Of a stretch of DNA of 64,000 nt, positions 33,388 to 44,099 are shown piece after piece. How positions within the stretch are numbered: position 1 is the stretch's first letter; each line of letters opens with the position of its first letter. This DNA comes from Sambucus nigra (lineage: Eukaryota; Streptophyta; Magnoliopsida; Dipsacales; Adoxaceae), in the NCBI GenBank assembly GCA_949130495.1, contig OX422207.1, positions 786,522,384 to 786,586,383 of the forward strand. Direction: 5' to 3'. The notes under the pieces were generated by a model, which saw nothing but the letters and a program-made list of their open reading frames with translations, was not told the DNA's origin and did not search any database. Both the position numbers and the translations under genes were made by a program.

Positions 33388-36300
33388 TTTTCTTCCATCA
33401 TCCCCTGATATCTTTCGCTCTTCGTCGGTCATCTGTTCGCATCCTTTTACCAATCTTAGTTGGTCTGGGTTTGAATATGATGATTTTTCTACATCTACAA
33501 GTCCTTTTACCAACCTTGGTTGGTCTGGACCTGATTCTAGTGATCCTGTATCGTCCGCAGGTAGGTCAGCAAACACCTTTTGCTCCTCGGGGGTATCAGG
33601 GTATGTGAACTCTGCTATAAAATCTGCTACAGCTTGCCCCTTCAATGATGATCTGGATTCATACACAATATCATATTCACCGAGTTCTATTGCCCAATAC
33701 ATCAATCTTCCTGATTTTTCTGGCTTGTGAAGGGCTTGTCTTAATGGCATGTCGGTATACACGATGATGGTATGAGCCTGGAAATATGATCTCATTCTTC
33801 TACTTGCTTCAATTAATGCCAATGCCAATTTTTCTAGCTTTGGGTACCTGATTTCTGCACCTCGGAAGGCCTTACTTTTGTAATAAATTTGCTTCTGGAT
33901 TCCATTCTCCAATCTGATCAACGCCGAGCTAACTGCATTCTCTGATACTGCCAAATACAGGTACAACTTCTCTCCGGTTATTGGCCTGGACAACAATGGT
34001 GGTGCTCCCAAATACTTTTTCAAGTCTTGAAAAGCTTTTTCACATTCATCAGTCCACTCAAAAATTTTTCGCAGTGTTTTGAAGAATGGGAGGCATTTAT
34101 CAGTTGCTCGGGATACAAATCTGTTGAGCGCTGCAACTCGTCCGGTAAGACTTTGCACCTCTTTCCTCGTCGTTGGGGATCGCAGCCCTAAAAGAGCTTT
34201 GATCTTTTCTGGATTTGCCTCAATACCTCGTTGGTTGACGATGTATCCGAGGAACATTCCTTCTCGTACTCCAAAGGTACACTTCGTTGGGTTGAGCTTC
34301 ATTTGGTATTTATCCAGTTGATCAAAAGTTTGACTCAAGTCAACTAAATGATCAGTAGCTCTTTTGCTTTTGGTGAGCATGTCGTCGACATAGACTTCCA
34401 TGTTGCAACTGATTTGTTTGGCAAAAACCTTGTTCATCAGCCGCTGATATGTTGCACCTGCATTTTTTAAACCAAAAGGCATAACATTATAACAATAAGT
34501 TCCCCTTGGGGTAATAAAAGAAGTACTTTCCCTGTCTTCAGGTTTCATTTTGATCTGGTTGTAGCCAGAATATGCATCCATGAAACTGAGCAGCTCATGT
34601 CCCGAGGTAGCATCTACTAGCTGGTCGATTCTGGGCAATGGAAAATGATCTTTTGGGCATGCTTTATTGAGATCAGTGAAATCAACATTTGCCAACCAAT
34701 CTGGATATTTTACATCTTCAATGAATTGAGCTTTCTGGAGCTTCTCGACCTCCTCTTGTATAGCTTGATTCTTCTCGGGACTAAACGCTCTTCTTCTCTG
34801 TTTCACAGGCTTGATCTCCTTATTCACATTGAGTTCGTGACATAAGAAGTTTGGATCTATTCCTGGCATGTCTTCATGACTCCAAGCAAAAGTATTCCTC
34901 CTGTTTCTCAAGAAAGTTATCAGCTCCTGTTTTATTGAAACATCCAACGACGATCCTATCTGAGTTACTCGTTCAGGATGCTCGTCGTCCAGGATAACAG
35001 TTTCTGTAGATTCCACCACCTGTCCTTTTACAAGTTGAGATTCATCCCTAGGGTCAAGAGTTTCAATTTCTGTACCCTCCTCCACTTGATAAGTAGTAGT
35101 CTTTTTCCTTGATTTTTCAAGTTCCTCCTGCTCGGCAGACGAATAATAGCATTCCCGAGCTACTTTTTGATCACCTTTCACAACTCCAACTCCAAAATTC
35201 GTTGGGAATTTCAAACACTGATGTACTGTAGATGGAACTGCTTCGAACTTCTTCAATCCAACTCTTCCCATGATGATGTTATAGGCTGACTGCACATTCT
35301 TATCCATCACAAAGAAGCGTATTCTTTCTGTTCGACAAGCAGGCCAAGTTCCAATGAGTATATCCAACTTGATCGTCCCAAGTGGAAAAACTTTCTCGCC
35401 AGCAAAACCCAGAAGGGGTCTGTGATAAGGTTCCAATTGAGATAATTTCAAATTCAAGCTATCAAAGCATGAATAGTACATGATGTCTGCCGAACTACCA
35501 TTGTCTACTAACACCCTTGAAATGACCACATCCTTCATCCTCATTTTGATCACCAAAGGATCATCATGAGGGTAAAGAATACCTGCCAGATCATTTTTTG
35601 AAAAACCAATCACTAGCTTCTCTTTGTTTACCTTCCTTGGACGATCATCCTCGGCCAGGTTTATTCGCTGAATGTATGAACAAGCTTGAACCTCTCCGAG
35701 GTAAGCTTTTCTTTCTGCAGTAAGGTCTCCTCCTCCTGCATCTCCTCCTGTAATAACATTACAATCAAATGACCCAAAACGTATGGAAAATACCTCTCGT
35801 TCAGGCTGCCTTGGCCTCTTGGGAAGATCAGGGTCATCATCTGGATCATCTTCATGGTCCCTCTTCCTTTTCTCCTCTGCAAGACGAGGAGATCTAGATC
35901 TCTCTCTAGTTCTGTCATCATTCTTCCTTTCACCTCTGCGATCCACATACTTTGACAACTTTCCTCTTCGGATGAGTGTTTCAATCTCGTTCTGAAGGGC
36001 TATACAATTTTTAGTCATATGGCCATGATCTTTGTGAAACTCGCAATATTTGGCCTTATTCCTCAGATCGGGATTTGTCCTCAGTTTCTCTGGCCACTTG
36101 ATTTCCTCGCTATTCTTGATTTCTTCCAAAACATGATTAATACCCATTTTCAATGGAGTATAATTATCGTACTTCTTTAGGACTTCCAACTTCGTCCTAT
36201 TATTCCTGGAATGCTTATCGCCATCACTACTTTTATGATCTTTCTTTTTAGACTTGTCGACCTCCACTTTAACCTCTTTATCCATATTCTTTTTCGCAGC

Positions 36301-37476
36301 CATAGCCTCCTCGGCATTCATAATTTTGGCTGCTTTTGCCATCAACTCCGACATAGTTTTAGGTGGATCTTTGGCCAAAGTGTAGTATAACTTGTTAGGC
36401 AGCAAACCACTCATCAAAGCAGTGATTGCTGTCTTTTCTTCGTAATCTATGACTTCCAACTTCTCGTTATTAAAACGAGTTATGTAATCTCTAGTACTTT
36501 CACCTAATTTTTGTCTAACACTTAGCAAGTGTGCTACTCGTTTTACCGGCTTCGCCCCAAAACAAAAATTGCCAATGAACAACTCGGCTAATTTAAAGAA
36601 AGTTGAAATCTTACCCCGAGGAAGATTGTTGTACCATATCTGGGTAGATCCAGTAAGGGTTCCTGAGAATGCTCTACATCTCATCTCGTCGGGGACGGCA
36701 TATATATCGGCGGCAGCTTGGTATTGTTCTATATGAAGTACAGGATCTGTCTTTCCATCATACTTGGGGGTCACCACAGGTTCTTTGAATTTCGATGGCG
36801 TTGGAAAATCCACAATGGCTTGCACAAAAGGTGTCCCTTGAACAAAAGTTCTCTGTAAGGGGTTTCTTGCCTTAGCCATTTCGCCCAGTCTATCCTCCAA
36901 CCGCTGAATGGAACCTTTCCATGCTTCATTTCCTTCCTCAGGCCGCTTAGTCCGAGCAACTGATTGTTCTGACGTAGCTTCCTGAGATTTATCTTGACGA
37001 GTAGCTGGTCGTGATTGTGCTGATCTTTCTCTCAGACCTGATGGTGGCCGAAAACTTCTCGGTGGTGCTCTAGGTGGACTCATATTCCTCCTTGGTCCTA
37101 ATCGACTGAAAGGAGACGCCCTGCTTAATCTTTCTAAAGCGCTGGTTCTCTCTGGAGAGAGAGATATAGGTTGATTTGTATCCGTAGCCCGTATCGATGA
37201 AGTTCGCCCAAGTTGATAAGAAGAATCATTAGATTCCCCATTGTGATATGACGCAGTACGTCTGGATCGTGATTGCCCACGATCACTCCGTTGTCCTGAA
37301 TAGGTAGGTGCACCGCCTTGAAGAGTTTGAATGAGTTGCCTCATAGATTCTTGCATGGCGGTTTGTCCTTGAGCCAGATTTGTCATAATTCCAGCCAGAT
37401 CCGGAGTTGCAGATGGATTTGGAGGATTTCCAGCACTTCCAGCATTTCGATTACTGGATTCTGGATTATCTGCCAT
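33385..37476 (-). CDS. Tat gag-protease-RT-RNase H polyprotein (1363 residues)
   Basis: Residues 1-200 are Ser/Pro/Arg-rich. The gag capsid-like domain is about 225-395 (KYDGKTDP, WYNNLPRGKI, FGAKPVKRVAHL, ESTRDYITRFN). A zinc-knuckle-like motif lies at 478-491 (YCEFHKDHGHMTKNC). An Arg/Asp-rich linker follows. The protease has DNGSSADI at 658-665. RT spans about 885-1170 with YVDD at 1029-1032. The first RNase H follows and lacks a clear leading Asp, as is usual in Tat elements. One oddity: DWLAN runs straight into VDFTDLNKACPKD near residue 930, whereas gypsy RTs normally have about 14 residues (VKK..GKWR.C type) between, so an in-frame deletion is likely. A linker repeats PDQxRLVKG twice. 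The frame ends in UAG at 33387-33385, and the same frame continues into RNase H-integrase. Confidence 0.9.
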   Translation of the reverse strand: MADNPESSNRNAGSAGNPPNPSATPDLAGIMTNLAQGQTAMQESMRQLIQTLQGGAPTYSGQRSDRGQSRSRRTASYHNGESNDSSYQLGRTSSIRATDTNQPISLSPERTSALERLSRASPFSRLGPRRNMSPPRAPPRSFRPPSGLRERSAQSRPATRQDKSQEATSEQSVARTKRPEEGNEAWKGSIQRLEDRLGEMAKARNPLQRTFVQGTPFVQAIVDFPTPSKFKEPVVTPKYDGKTDPVLHIEQYQAAADIYAVPDEMRCRAFSGTLTGSTQIWYNNLPRGKISTFFKLAELFIGNFCFGAKPVKRVAHLLSVRQKLGESTRDYITRFNNEKLEVIDYEEKTAITALMSGLLPNKLYYTLAKDPPKTMSELMAKAAKIMNAEEAMAAKKNMDKEVKVEVDKSKKKDHKSSDGDKHSRNNRTKLEVLKKYDNYTPLKMGINHVLEEIKNSEEIKWPEKLRTNPDLRNKAKYCEFHKDHGHMTKNCIALQNEIETLIRRGKLSKYVDRRGERKNDDRTRERSRSPRLAEEKRKRDHEDDPDDDPDLPKRPRQPEREVFSIRFGSFDCNVITGGDAGGGDLTAERKAYLGEVQACSYIQRINLAEDDRPRKVNKEKLVIGFSKNDLAGILYPHDDPLVIKMRMKDVVISRVLVDNGSSADIMYYSCFDSLNLKLSQLEPYHRPLLGFAGEKVFPLGTIKLDILIGTWPACRTERIRFFVMDKNVQSAYNIIMGRVGLKKFEAVPSTVHQCLKFPTNFGVGVVKGDQKVARECYYSSAEQEELEKSRKKTTTYQVEEGTEIETLDPRDESQLVKGQVVESTETVILDDEHPERVTQIGSSLDVSIKQELITFLRNRRNTFAWSHEDMPGIDPNFLCHELNVNKEIKPVKQRRRAFSPEKNQAIQEEVEKLQKAQFIEDVKYPDWLANVDFTDLNKACPKDHFPLPRIDQLVDATSGHELLSFMDAYSGYNQIKMKPEDRESTSFITPRGTYCYNVMPFGLKNAGATYQRLMNKVFAKQISCNMEVYVDDMLTKSKRATDHLVDLSQTFDQLDKYQMKLNPTKCTFGVREGMFLGYIVNQRGIEANPEKIKALLGLRSPTTRKEVQSLTGRVAALNRFVSRATDKCLPFFKTLRKIFEWTDECEKAFQDLKKYLGAPPLLSRPITGEKLYLYLAVSENAVSSALIRLENGIQKQIYYKSKAFRGAEIRYPKLEKLALALIEASRRMRSYFQAHTIIVYTDMPLRQALHKPEKSGRLMYWAIELGEYDIVYESRSSLKGQAVADFIAEFTYPDTPEEQKVFADLPADDTGSLESGPDQPRLVKGLVDVEKSSYSNPDQLRLVKGCEQMTDEERKISGDDGRK

Positions 37477-37539
37477 TGATGATAAATGATTTTTATGAAA
37501 AACGATAGTAACAGTCGTTTCCCACAGACGGCGCCAATC
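37477..37539 (-). promoter_or_regulatory. Primer binding site and short leader of young Tat element
   Basis: Three bases inside the 5' LTR the minus strand reads TGGCGCCGTCTGTGGG (37521-37536). It starts with TGG, the complement of a tRNA CCA end. Tat elements often use an arginine tRNA; I cannot confirm which tRNA fits. The gag start at 37476 follows after only about 45 bases, an unusually short leader. Confidence 0.8.
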
Positions 37540-38127
37540 TGTTGATGTAAAAAACTAGATCGCTCTAATTATTTAATCACAGATAAATAAATAAGACAAA
37601 GATTTTTAAAGTGGTTCGGCTAGGAATAAAGCCTACGTCCACTGTTATGTTATTGCTGAGTGTTTGTGGAATTCTTGATTACCAGTTCTCTCAAGAAATT
37701 CCGCCCCCCCTGAATGGGTTTGATACAAGGTATTTATAGCCTTGAGGCTGTACATGAAAGGTTCGATACATTAAATGATATACATGTGAAAGGGCAATAC
37801 ATTTAATGCAGCGTGCGCGTCAAGAACATAAGCATTCAATGAATATCTGAACTGTTGATTATCTGGCAATTAATGGTACGACCGAGATGCAGCTCGGACC
37901 GCCATAGCTGCTCGCTGATCAGGAGTTCCTCGGAGAACTTAGAGTACCTCGATGCGCCAGAGTACCTCGGTGCGTTGGAGTTCCTCGGAGAACTTAGAGT
38001 ACCTCGTTGCTCGGAAAGAAGCATGGTTGGTCGGGAAATGAACTTCCTCGCTGCTATTGTGCCACGTAGATTGACACGTGTCTTCGTATTATTCGTCCAC
38101 ATCAGCATATTAATTTTGGTATCAACA
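37540..38127 (-). repeat. 5' LTR of young Tat element
   Basis: 588 bp. TATAAATA box on the minus strand at 37731-37738, which would place the transcript start inside the LTR. Target duplication GAGGT follows at 38128-38132. Confidence 0.95.
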
Positions 38128-38132
38128 GAGGT

Positions 38133-39289
38133 ATTTCGATATTTTGACTTTTAGACACTTTTTCAAACCTCCACTGTCCTTTGTCTCTTTTTTTTCCAAA
38201 CTTACAAACTCTTTTTATTTTTATTTTTTTTGTTTCATTTTCTCATTCTTTATTTCTTTCTTCCCTTTTTTTCATTCTTTTATTTTGAGACATCATTCTT
38301 ACAACCTCCTTTTCTTTTGGGATTTTTTCTATCGTAATTTTACCCTGGTATTCTCAGTAATACATGTATGGCTTCTTTTTATGGGATTTCAACTCCCAGT
38401 TGGAGTTAGGTAGGTCTTTCGATTTTCAATAAAAGACTTATTTTCTTTTTGTCTCAAATGGTCTTGCAACAAAATGATATAAAATATCAAAGTTCAGTCT
38501 AAATCTTGGCTTTCAGAACAATGGCCTATTCTCATTTCTCAAGTTTTATTAAGTTTTTCTATGTCTCAAGATGACTTATTAAGACTTCTAGTTCTTAAGA
38601 TTCATATTTTGACTTTTATTTCCAGTAATTGAATAAAATAAAGAATTTGAAATCATCACAAATTTATCACTAAAGGAAAGTTTGAGTTATTTTAACTCGA
38701 ATTGATTTAAATCTCTTAAAAATTATAAATGACACAAATTGTCATTGAGTAAAAATCTCCACAATTATTCAATAAGTTCTTTCATTTTTCCCTCAATATC
38801 CATTTTTTATCATATTATTTGGCTAATGTGTAAAAAATTCATAAGTTGAGAGATCCATGAATTAATTCTATATTAAGAAATCGTTTCAAAACTCAATTAT
38901 ATTGAAAATCTTTTTGGATTAATTTTTTTATTTGATTTTGTTTTTGAAGTTTTCATTTTTTTCAAAAGTACCATCCTTACTCCCAAACCTAAATTTTACA
39001 CTGTCCTCAATATATGCTCAAATAAATATATGAATAATGAAAATAAAGTAAAGAAGTAAAATGACAATATTACCCATGCATTCCACTTGTTACCAAATTT
39101 CAATAGGTCTCACATGCATTGCATCATAAATAAAAATTCTGAACAATTGGGTGTCAACTCAATGAAAAAGTATACACATGGAGGCATATAGTGAATGCGG
39201 TGAGTGAAATTATCGAGATGCACAGTCACATTATAGCACAAATGGTCAAACTCGAAGAGACTATTATGATGAAATTTTGATTGACACGC
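38133..39289. other. AT-rich, T-rich stretch with no gene seen
   Basis: T-rich tracts at 38185-38345, otherwise AT-rich DNA. No coding motif recognised. It continues the host sequence interrupted by the young Tat element and may be 3' sequence of the degenerate Athila-type element. Confidence 0.4.
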
Positions 39290-40105
39290 TAAGCCTAGGT
39301 TTCCTTCAAACTCGAGAATGAATATTTGAGCTCTAAATCGAACGTTATTATAGTCATGTCCTCGATCTCATACAAATACTCAAATGACTCATATGGACGT
39401 GGTGGAAAAGGATAATGCGGTATGAAAAAACATGGATCGCCGGGTGGAAATGCTTGAATGATTTTCTTCATCATCACATTATTGATAAGTAAAACCTCAC
39501 GTGTCAGCATAATCTCGAAAGAGTGGGGTTTGAATTCATAGAAAAGGAATTGATCTATACTATTATTCTAGTCTCTCTAATCTAAGTGACAAAATGAGTC
39601 TAATAATGATTGGACTTCAAGAGTGAGATCCTCATCAGTGGGGCCGAATTCTTCCCCCAAATCTTCAAGACTCAAAATCTAGAGACAAATTAGGTGGCCA
39701 AACAAGTTAATTGGTTGTGTCTCTATCCTATGGGGTAGTGACATTATTCACTTGTTGAAAGTACTTGAATTCATTCTCTCCCTCATCAGATGATGGCCTC
39801 TATAAATTAAACATATTCAAACCCATGGTTATGTTCCCAAATGGAGGTGTAGTTTCCCACTACGACATCGAATGCCAATATCAGAAGTAGCTAAAAAGGG
39901 TTGACCGAGGATGATCGAGATTTGAGCAGACGAGGTTAGTACGTATTTCATGTCTAAGACTGCGAAGTCTACCCGAAAAGTAAACTCACCCACTTTAATT
40001 AATACATCCTTTAAAACACCTTTAGGCACCTTAATGAATCGGTCAACTAAGGAGAAGATCATCTTTATAGGTTTTAATTCCCCTAAACCTAGTGTAGAAA
40101 CCACA
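39290..40105 (-). pseudogene. Athila-type gypsy protease-region fragment
   Basis: The minus-strand frame at 39829-40104 reads LGELKPIKMIFSLVDR, IKVPKGVLKDVLIKV, VDFAVLDM and ILGQPFLATSDIGIRCR, matching the retropepsin region typical of Athila elements. The DxGAS active-site segment that should precede it is absent, since the match ends where tandem-repeat-like DNA begins. Downstream pieces (GPTDEDLTLEVQSLLDS, then ITFDLELK) follow in broken frames. RT and integrase are missing. Confidence 0.65.
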
Positions 40106-40194
40106 TTTTAGGAACCCCTAAGTCTCTCCTTAGGTCCTTAGAACCTCCTTATTAACCATAAACCCTAGGTCATACTCTGAGTACCGATATAGAG

Positions 40195-40292
40195 GTCATT
40201 AGGCACTCTAGGTCCCCGTTTGACTCATATCAACTTTTTTGTCGAAGTGAAAGCTCAGTGAATCTTCAAAGGGACATGAATCCCGTTTCCAA
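40195..40292 (+). repeat. Partial satellite monomer left of the CACTA element
   Basis: Matches the second half of the monomers at 63058-63557, for example GAATCTTCAAAGGGACATGA here and GAATCTTCAAAGGGACCTGA at 63201-63220. It ends TTTCCAA exactly where the CACTA element begins. Confidence 0.75.
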
Positions 40293-40530
40293 CACTACAA
40301 GAAAAAATATCATTTATGTCAATTTACAAATGAACGTTATGTCAGACAAATGTAAATTGACATAAATAATATTCATTTATGTCAATTTTACTTTGAAAGT
40401 AAATTTTTATTTCAATTTAAATAAAATTGACATAAAAAATAAATCATTTATCTCATATTTATATATAGATGACACAAATATATATGAGTTATTTTCATCT
40501 TTGGGGTAAAAACTGAGATAAATGAAAAAA
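40293..40530. repeat. CACTA 5' terminal and subterminal repeats
   Basis: After the terminal CACTACAAGAAAAAA come direct and inverted copies of ATTTATGTCAATTT (near 40312, 40345, 40376, 40425), plus weaker variants such as ACTGAGATAAATG near 40510. These mirror the repeats at the other end and are candidate binding sites for the element's DNA-binding protein. Confidence 0.85.
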
Positions 40531-40549
40531 AAAGGCGGGGCTAATTTTT

Positions 40550-41056
40550 TTCATTCCCTCGCTCCAAAAATTTGGAGCCTCAAAATTCGCTCCTCTCTCT
40601 CTCCCGTACATCAACTACCCGTCCCTCTCTCCCTCTCTCGTCCCTCAAAATTCGCTCTTCCCTCTCAGTGGGTCGCTCTCTCTCTCTGACTCTCCCTCTA
40701 TCTGGGTCGCACGACTCTCTCTCTCTCTGTCTCGCTCACGCAACTCCGGCTCACAGCACCTCTAGCTCTCTCACGTCTCATCACCTCTGGCGCCGGCGAG
40801 ATTCATCAATCAGGTAGAAAAATCTCTAATTTAGATTTGCAAGGGTTTGTGTATATGTGTTGTGTATATGCAATTTGTTCTTGATATGTGTGTGTGCTAT
40901 TTCTTGATTTGTGTATATGCGATCCGTTCTTGATTTTTGTATGTGTTTGTAATATTTTTGTTTGAAAACCTAATTGATTTCTCTTCCTTTTTATTGTGTC
41001 TTTTATCAGGCTTGCAGCTGGGACGCCTTCCCTCTTCTCCTGTTTTCTATCCCGGC
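40550..41056 (+). promoter_or_regulatory. CACTA leader region: CT-rich tract and likely 5' UTR exons
   Basis: A strongly CT-rich stretch at 40585-40735 suits a plant 5' leader. A probable donor (CAG|GTAGAAA) is at 40813/40814. A small exon at 41010-41056 has a TTTATCAG acceptor and a CGGC|GTACGT donor. The next acceptor just before the transposase start is at 51147 (TACTCAG). If right, a 10-kb intron contains the Helitron and LINE. No coding frame is needed in these exons. Confidence 0.4.
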
Positions 41057-43236
41057 GTACGTTGCTTTAACTCTTTTTACATTAGTAAATAGTTATGTTT
41101 GTGCCAAGCATTGTTCAAACCTTTATTTGTTTAGATTGGTTACAACTATTAGCAACTCTTTAAAGAATTGTGTCTATTATAAATTCAGTTTATATATTGT
41201 CATTTTTTTGTAAAAACACACATTAAAGAAATAGTTGAGTGTCATTAGTTTCAAGCGTAATTTTATTTGCTTTTCAGTTTTTATGTTCAATGTTTAATAA
41301 TTTTGTTTAATGACTTGTTGCAAAAAATAGTAGGGTCATTTGAAGAAAAGTTGTTTGACAATTTTATAATTAATATATAGTCCAAACTTTTTAATTTTGT
41401 TCCAAAAGATCCCTCGGCGCTTAAAACAATTACAAACTTTTTTTTTATCTTATCCTAAACTTTAAAAAATAATTATCAAAAAAGTAAACAGGGGAGTTTT
41501 TGCAAAATTAAAAAATAAGGTGAACTAAATGTAAAATATACTTAGCTCCTAACGACTAAACATTAATTGTCCCGGTTGACTTAAAATATTTAAGTTCAAT
41601 GTAAAATATCTAGTTTTTGACATAATGTGAAATGTTATGCTTAATGTATAGTATTTAGAGGTTTAGAAATGTAGGGTCAATTCATTTAGTGCTTAGTACT
41701 TGAGTTTTTGTTAAGATTTTTAGTTCCTAATATGTAATTGTGCAGTATCGTTTTTGTGTCCTTCAATATTCGAATTTCTTTTGAGTCAGACCTGTCATAT
41801 TCGGGTGTCTTTCGAGTCGGACTCGTTAATTTTAACATGTTAAATGATGTTTTGCTTGAGTTGTGAAAAAAAAATTCAAGCTTACAGTTCCGGCCGTCCT
41901 GAATTAAAATCCTAGATCCGTCATTGTGTGTGTATCAGCCTTCTTTGATCAATAGGTAAAAATTTATTCTTATCGTTCTTAAAATGGTGATTATTCGGTA
42001 GAAATCTATGATGATTGGCACAACATATCTTAGCACTATGTTGTAGTTAAGTGGAATCAATTTCCTCCTCATATATGGGATATACATAATTACCATGAAC
42101 ATTGCAATTGGACAAGTTCCCATAGGTAGGAAAGTCCTTGATCTCCCACAACACTATTTCTTTAAGTGTGAACTATTTAGCCTTATGAGTGTTAAATGAC
42201 CACATGCCTTCATCGCGTAACTCTTTAAGTTTGTTAATTAACGGGGCTAAGAAAATATCAATAATGTTGTTGGGATCCTTTGTCCTAGGTATCAATAATG
42301 TGAACTCTTTTCTCATGCACAGTGTTCATTAACTAGGTCATAATGAACATAATCTGTATCCATAGACTGGTGGTTTTGATGGTGGTGGACTCCATAAGAA
42401 TTATCAATTAGGTGGGTTAAAGGGCGATGTGCTAACAAACCATTCATCACTGCCACTTGATCGGGTACCGATAATTCTTTTAGAACATATGATATATTCT
42501 TTTACCCATAGAATGTCCATATATTACAGTATTACGACATACCCCATCTTATAATATGAAACGTAATGTCCTCCAAAGACTAATATTTGTTGTTCATACA
42601 ATAGGTGCACGGACATGGGATCTTATCTCTATTAAGATTTATACCTGTATATTTAATAAATTCATGAACGCCCTTTACATGCTTATCAGCATCTCTCATA
42701 CTATCTTCCATCCACTCTTTATTGTGGGAAATCCATTAAAGAGTCCTCAAAATTTAATTCACCTATATAAATAGGTTAAAATGGAAGACATGTTTCATAC
42801 AAGAACTCCCAATTAATAATTCAAGAAAATTCATCCAACCCACGCATTCAATCAATATGAAATAAAACCGAACAATTTAAGATGTCAATAAATCCTAAAA
42901 AATTAAAATCAAAATAATTAAGAGATCAAAAACGTTATTCAATCCCGAGAACTCGAGATACTCGAGCTCGTTTTGAAAAGTCCAAAGTGAAGTTAGTGTT
43001 GTAGGAAAGTCACTTTCCCCCGAGAAAAGTCCATACTTTTGAAAGTCACTTCCTCTTAGTGAAGTTCGTACTTCTAGAAAGTTGTTTCCTCTAAGAGAAA
43101 GAGTCAAACCTCTACGCACATCCTGTTAAAGTCAATGCTTTTAAATGAAGTTCTTCCCGACTAAACGTTGCCATTTCACAAAGGGCTTTCCCTCGAGAAA
43201 TATTCAGCTCACGCTATAAGGGTTAATAAACTCTGC

Positions 43237-43304
<68 letters not shown>

Positions 43305-43660
43305 GATAAACTGTCAATATTAGTCCGGCCCCTGTTTAGGGGACTGGGTATGCATTTTAGAGCATTTACATTTTAAAGCTCGATTTTAACCCAACACCTA
43401 TGTTTATTGAAATGACATGCTCATAGGTTAAATAAGTTCTAATCAAATTCCACAATTAAATACAAAACATAAAAAACATACTTTTCAAAACTGTTCTCAG
43501 GAATCAGTCAAAAACATTGGGATTCTAGTCCATATACGGAGTAACCAACTCGAGGTACCAAACTATCTTCAAGTCGAGGTTTCTTGCACCCTTATATACA
43601 TTAACAACCAACCGTTACCCAAATCGAGCTTCCTCACACCCTTATATATATATATATACA
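41057..43660. other. Intron-like AT-rich DNA, possible LTR scrap
   Basis: Mostly AT-rich with no coding motif. 41930-42800 includes a TATAAATAGG box at about 42765-42774 and long moderately GC text that could be a degenerate LTR, but I could not find ends or a partner. An AT microsatellite lies at 43240-43301, and another borders the Helitron. Confidence 0.35.
43240..43301. repeat. (TA)n microsatellite
   Basis: About 31 uninterrupted TA units. Confidence 0.95.
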
Positions 43661-43672
43661 CTAGCGGAATGC

Positions 43673-43690
43673 CCGTGCCTGAAGGCACGG
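43673..43690 (-). terminator. Helitron 3' terminal hairpin
   Basis: CCGTGCC, a 4-base loop, GGCACGG. It lies just inside the CTAG end, as the replication-termination hairpin of Helitrons does. Confidence 0.8.
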
Positions 43691-43928
43691 CGAAAAATTT
43701 GAAAGCACGTAATTACAAAACGGCAAAAATTTTCAAAGTTCATAAATGCAAAACGGGAAAAATACCGTTCCCAACAAAACAAAGTGTAATTTTAAAACAA
43801 TTGGCCATAATATCTTTTGTTTATAGAACTATTCACCCTGATTAACAAATAACAAATAGTCTAACAACATTCAAATTGTCTAAATTCATCTAACAAATTC
43901 ACATATAATATGAAATATACAATATTCA

Positions 43929-43962
43929 TCAATCGAATGCCTATGCCTGAAAGCACGGGAAA
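43929..43962 (-). repeat. Decayed second Helitron-like 3' end
   Basis: AATCGAATGCCTATGCCTGAAAGCACGG resembles GCGGAATGCCCGTGCCTGAAGGCACGG at the true end, with mismatches in the stem. No clear CTAG remains. Confidence 0.45.
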
Positions 43963-44099
43963 AAAATTCCAAAATATTGAATCGTGTATAATTTAAATCA
44001 AAAAGTCTTTGTCACAACACATTAGAAAATTTGGCCGCGTTTCCTTCATTTAGTAAATATCCAAATTTGGGCACAGTTTCCTTCACTTTTTTACATCGA

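Larger units (their letters stand above)
25849..38127 (-). mobile_element. Young full-length Tat-type Ty3/gypsy retrotransposon (12.3 kb)
   Basis: Two 588-bp LTRs start TGTTGATG and end TATCAACA. I count 6 differences between them (about 1.0%). The target duplication GAGGT is exact at 25844-25848 and 38128-38132. On the minus strand, order from the right is: 5' LTR, primer binding site, gag-protease-RT-RNase H, one UAG codon, second RNase H-integrase, hairpin-repeat gap, then the region holding the aORF on +, purine tract, 3' LTR. The second RNase H and the antisense extra ORF are features of the Tat group. Using a commonly applied rate of 1.3e-8 per site per year, 1% divergence corresponds to roughly 0.4 million years. 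Confidence 0.95.

Noticed and set aside
31874..37000. Plus-strand frames opposite the Tat polyprotein
   Set aside because: They are shadows of the long minus-strand coding frame with no motifs of their own.
41930..42800. Possible solo LTR
   Set aside because: There is a TATA-like box, but no TG/CA ends with a target duplication and no partner copy in the window.
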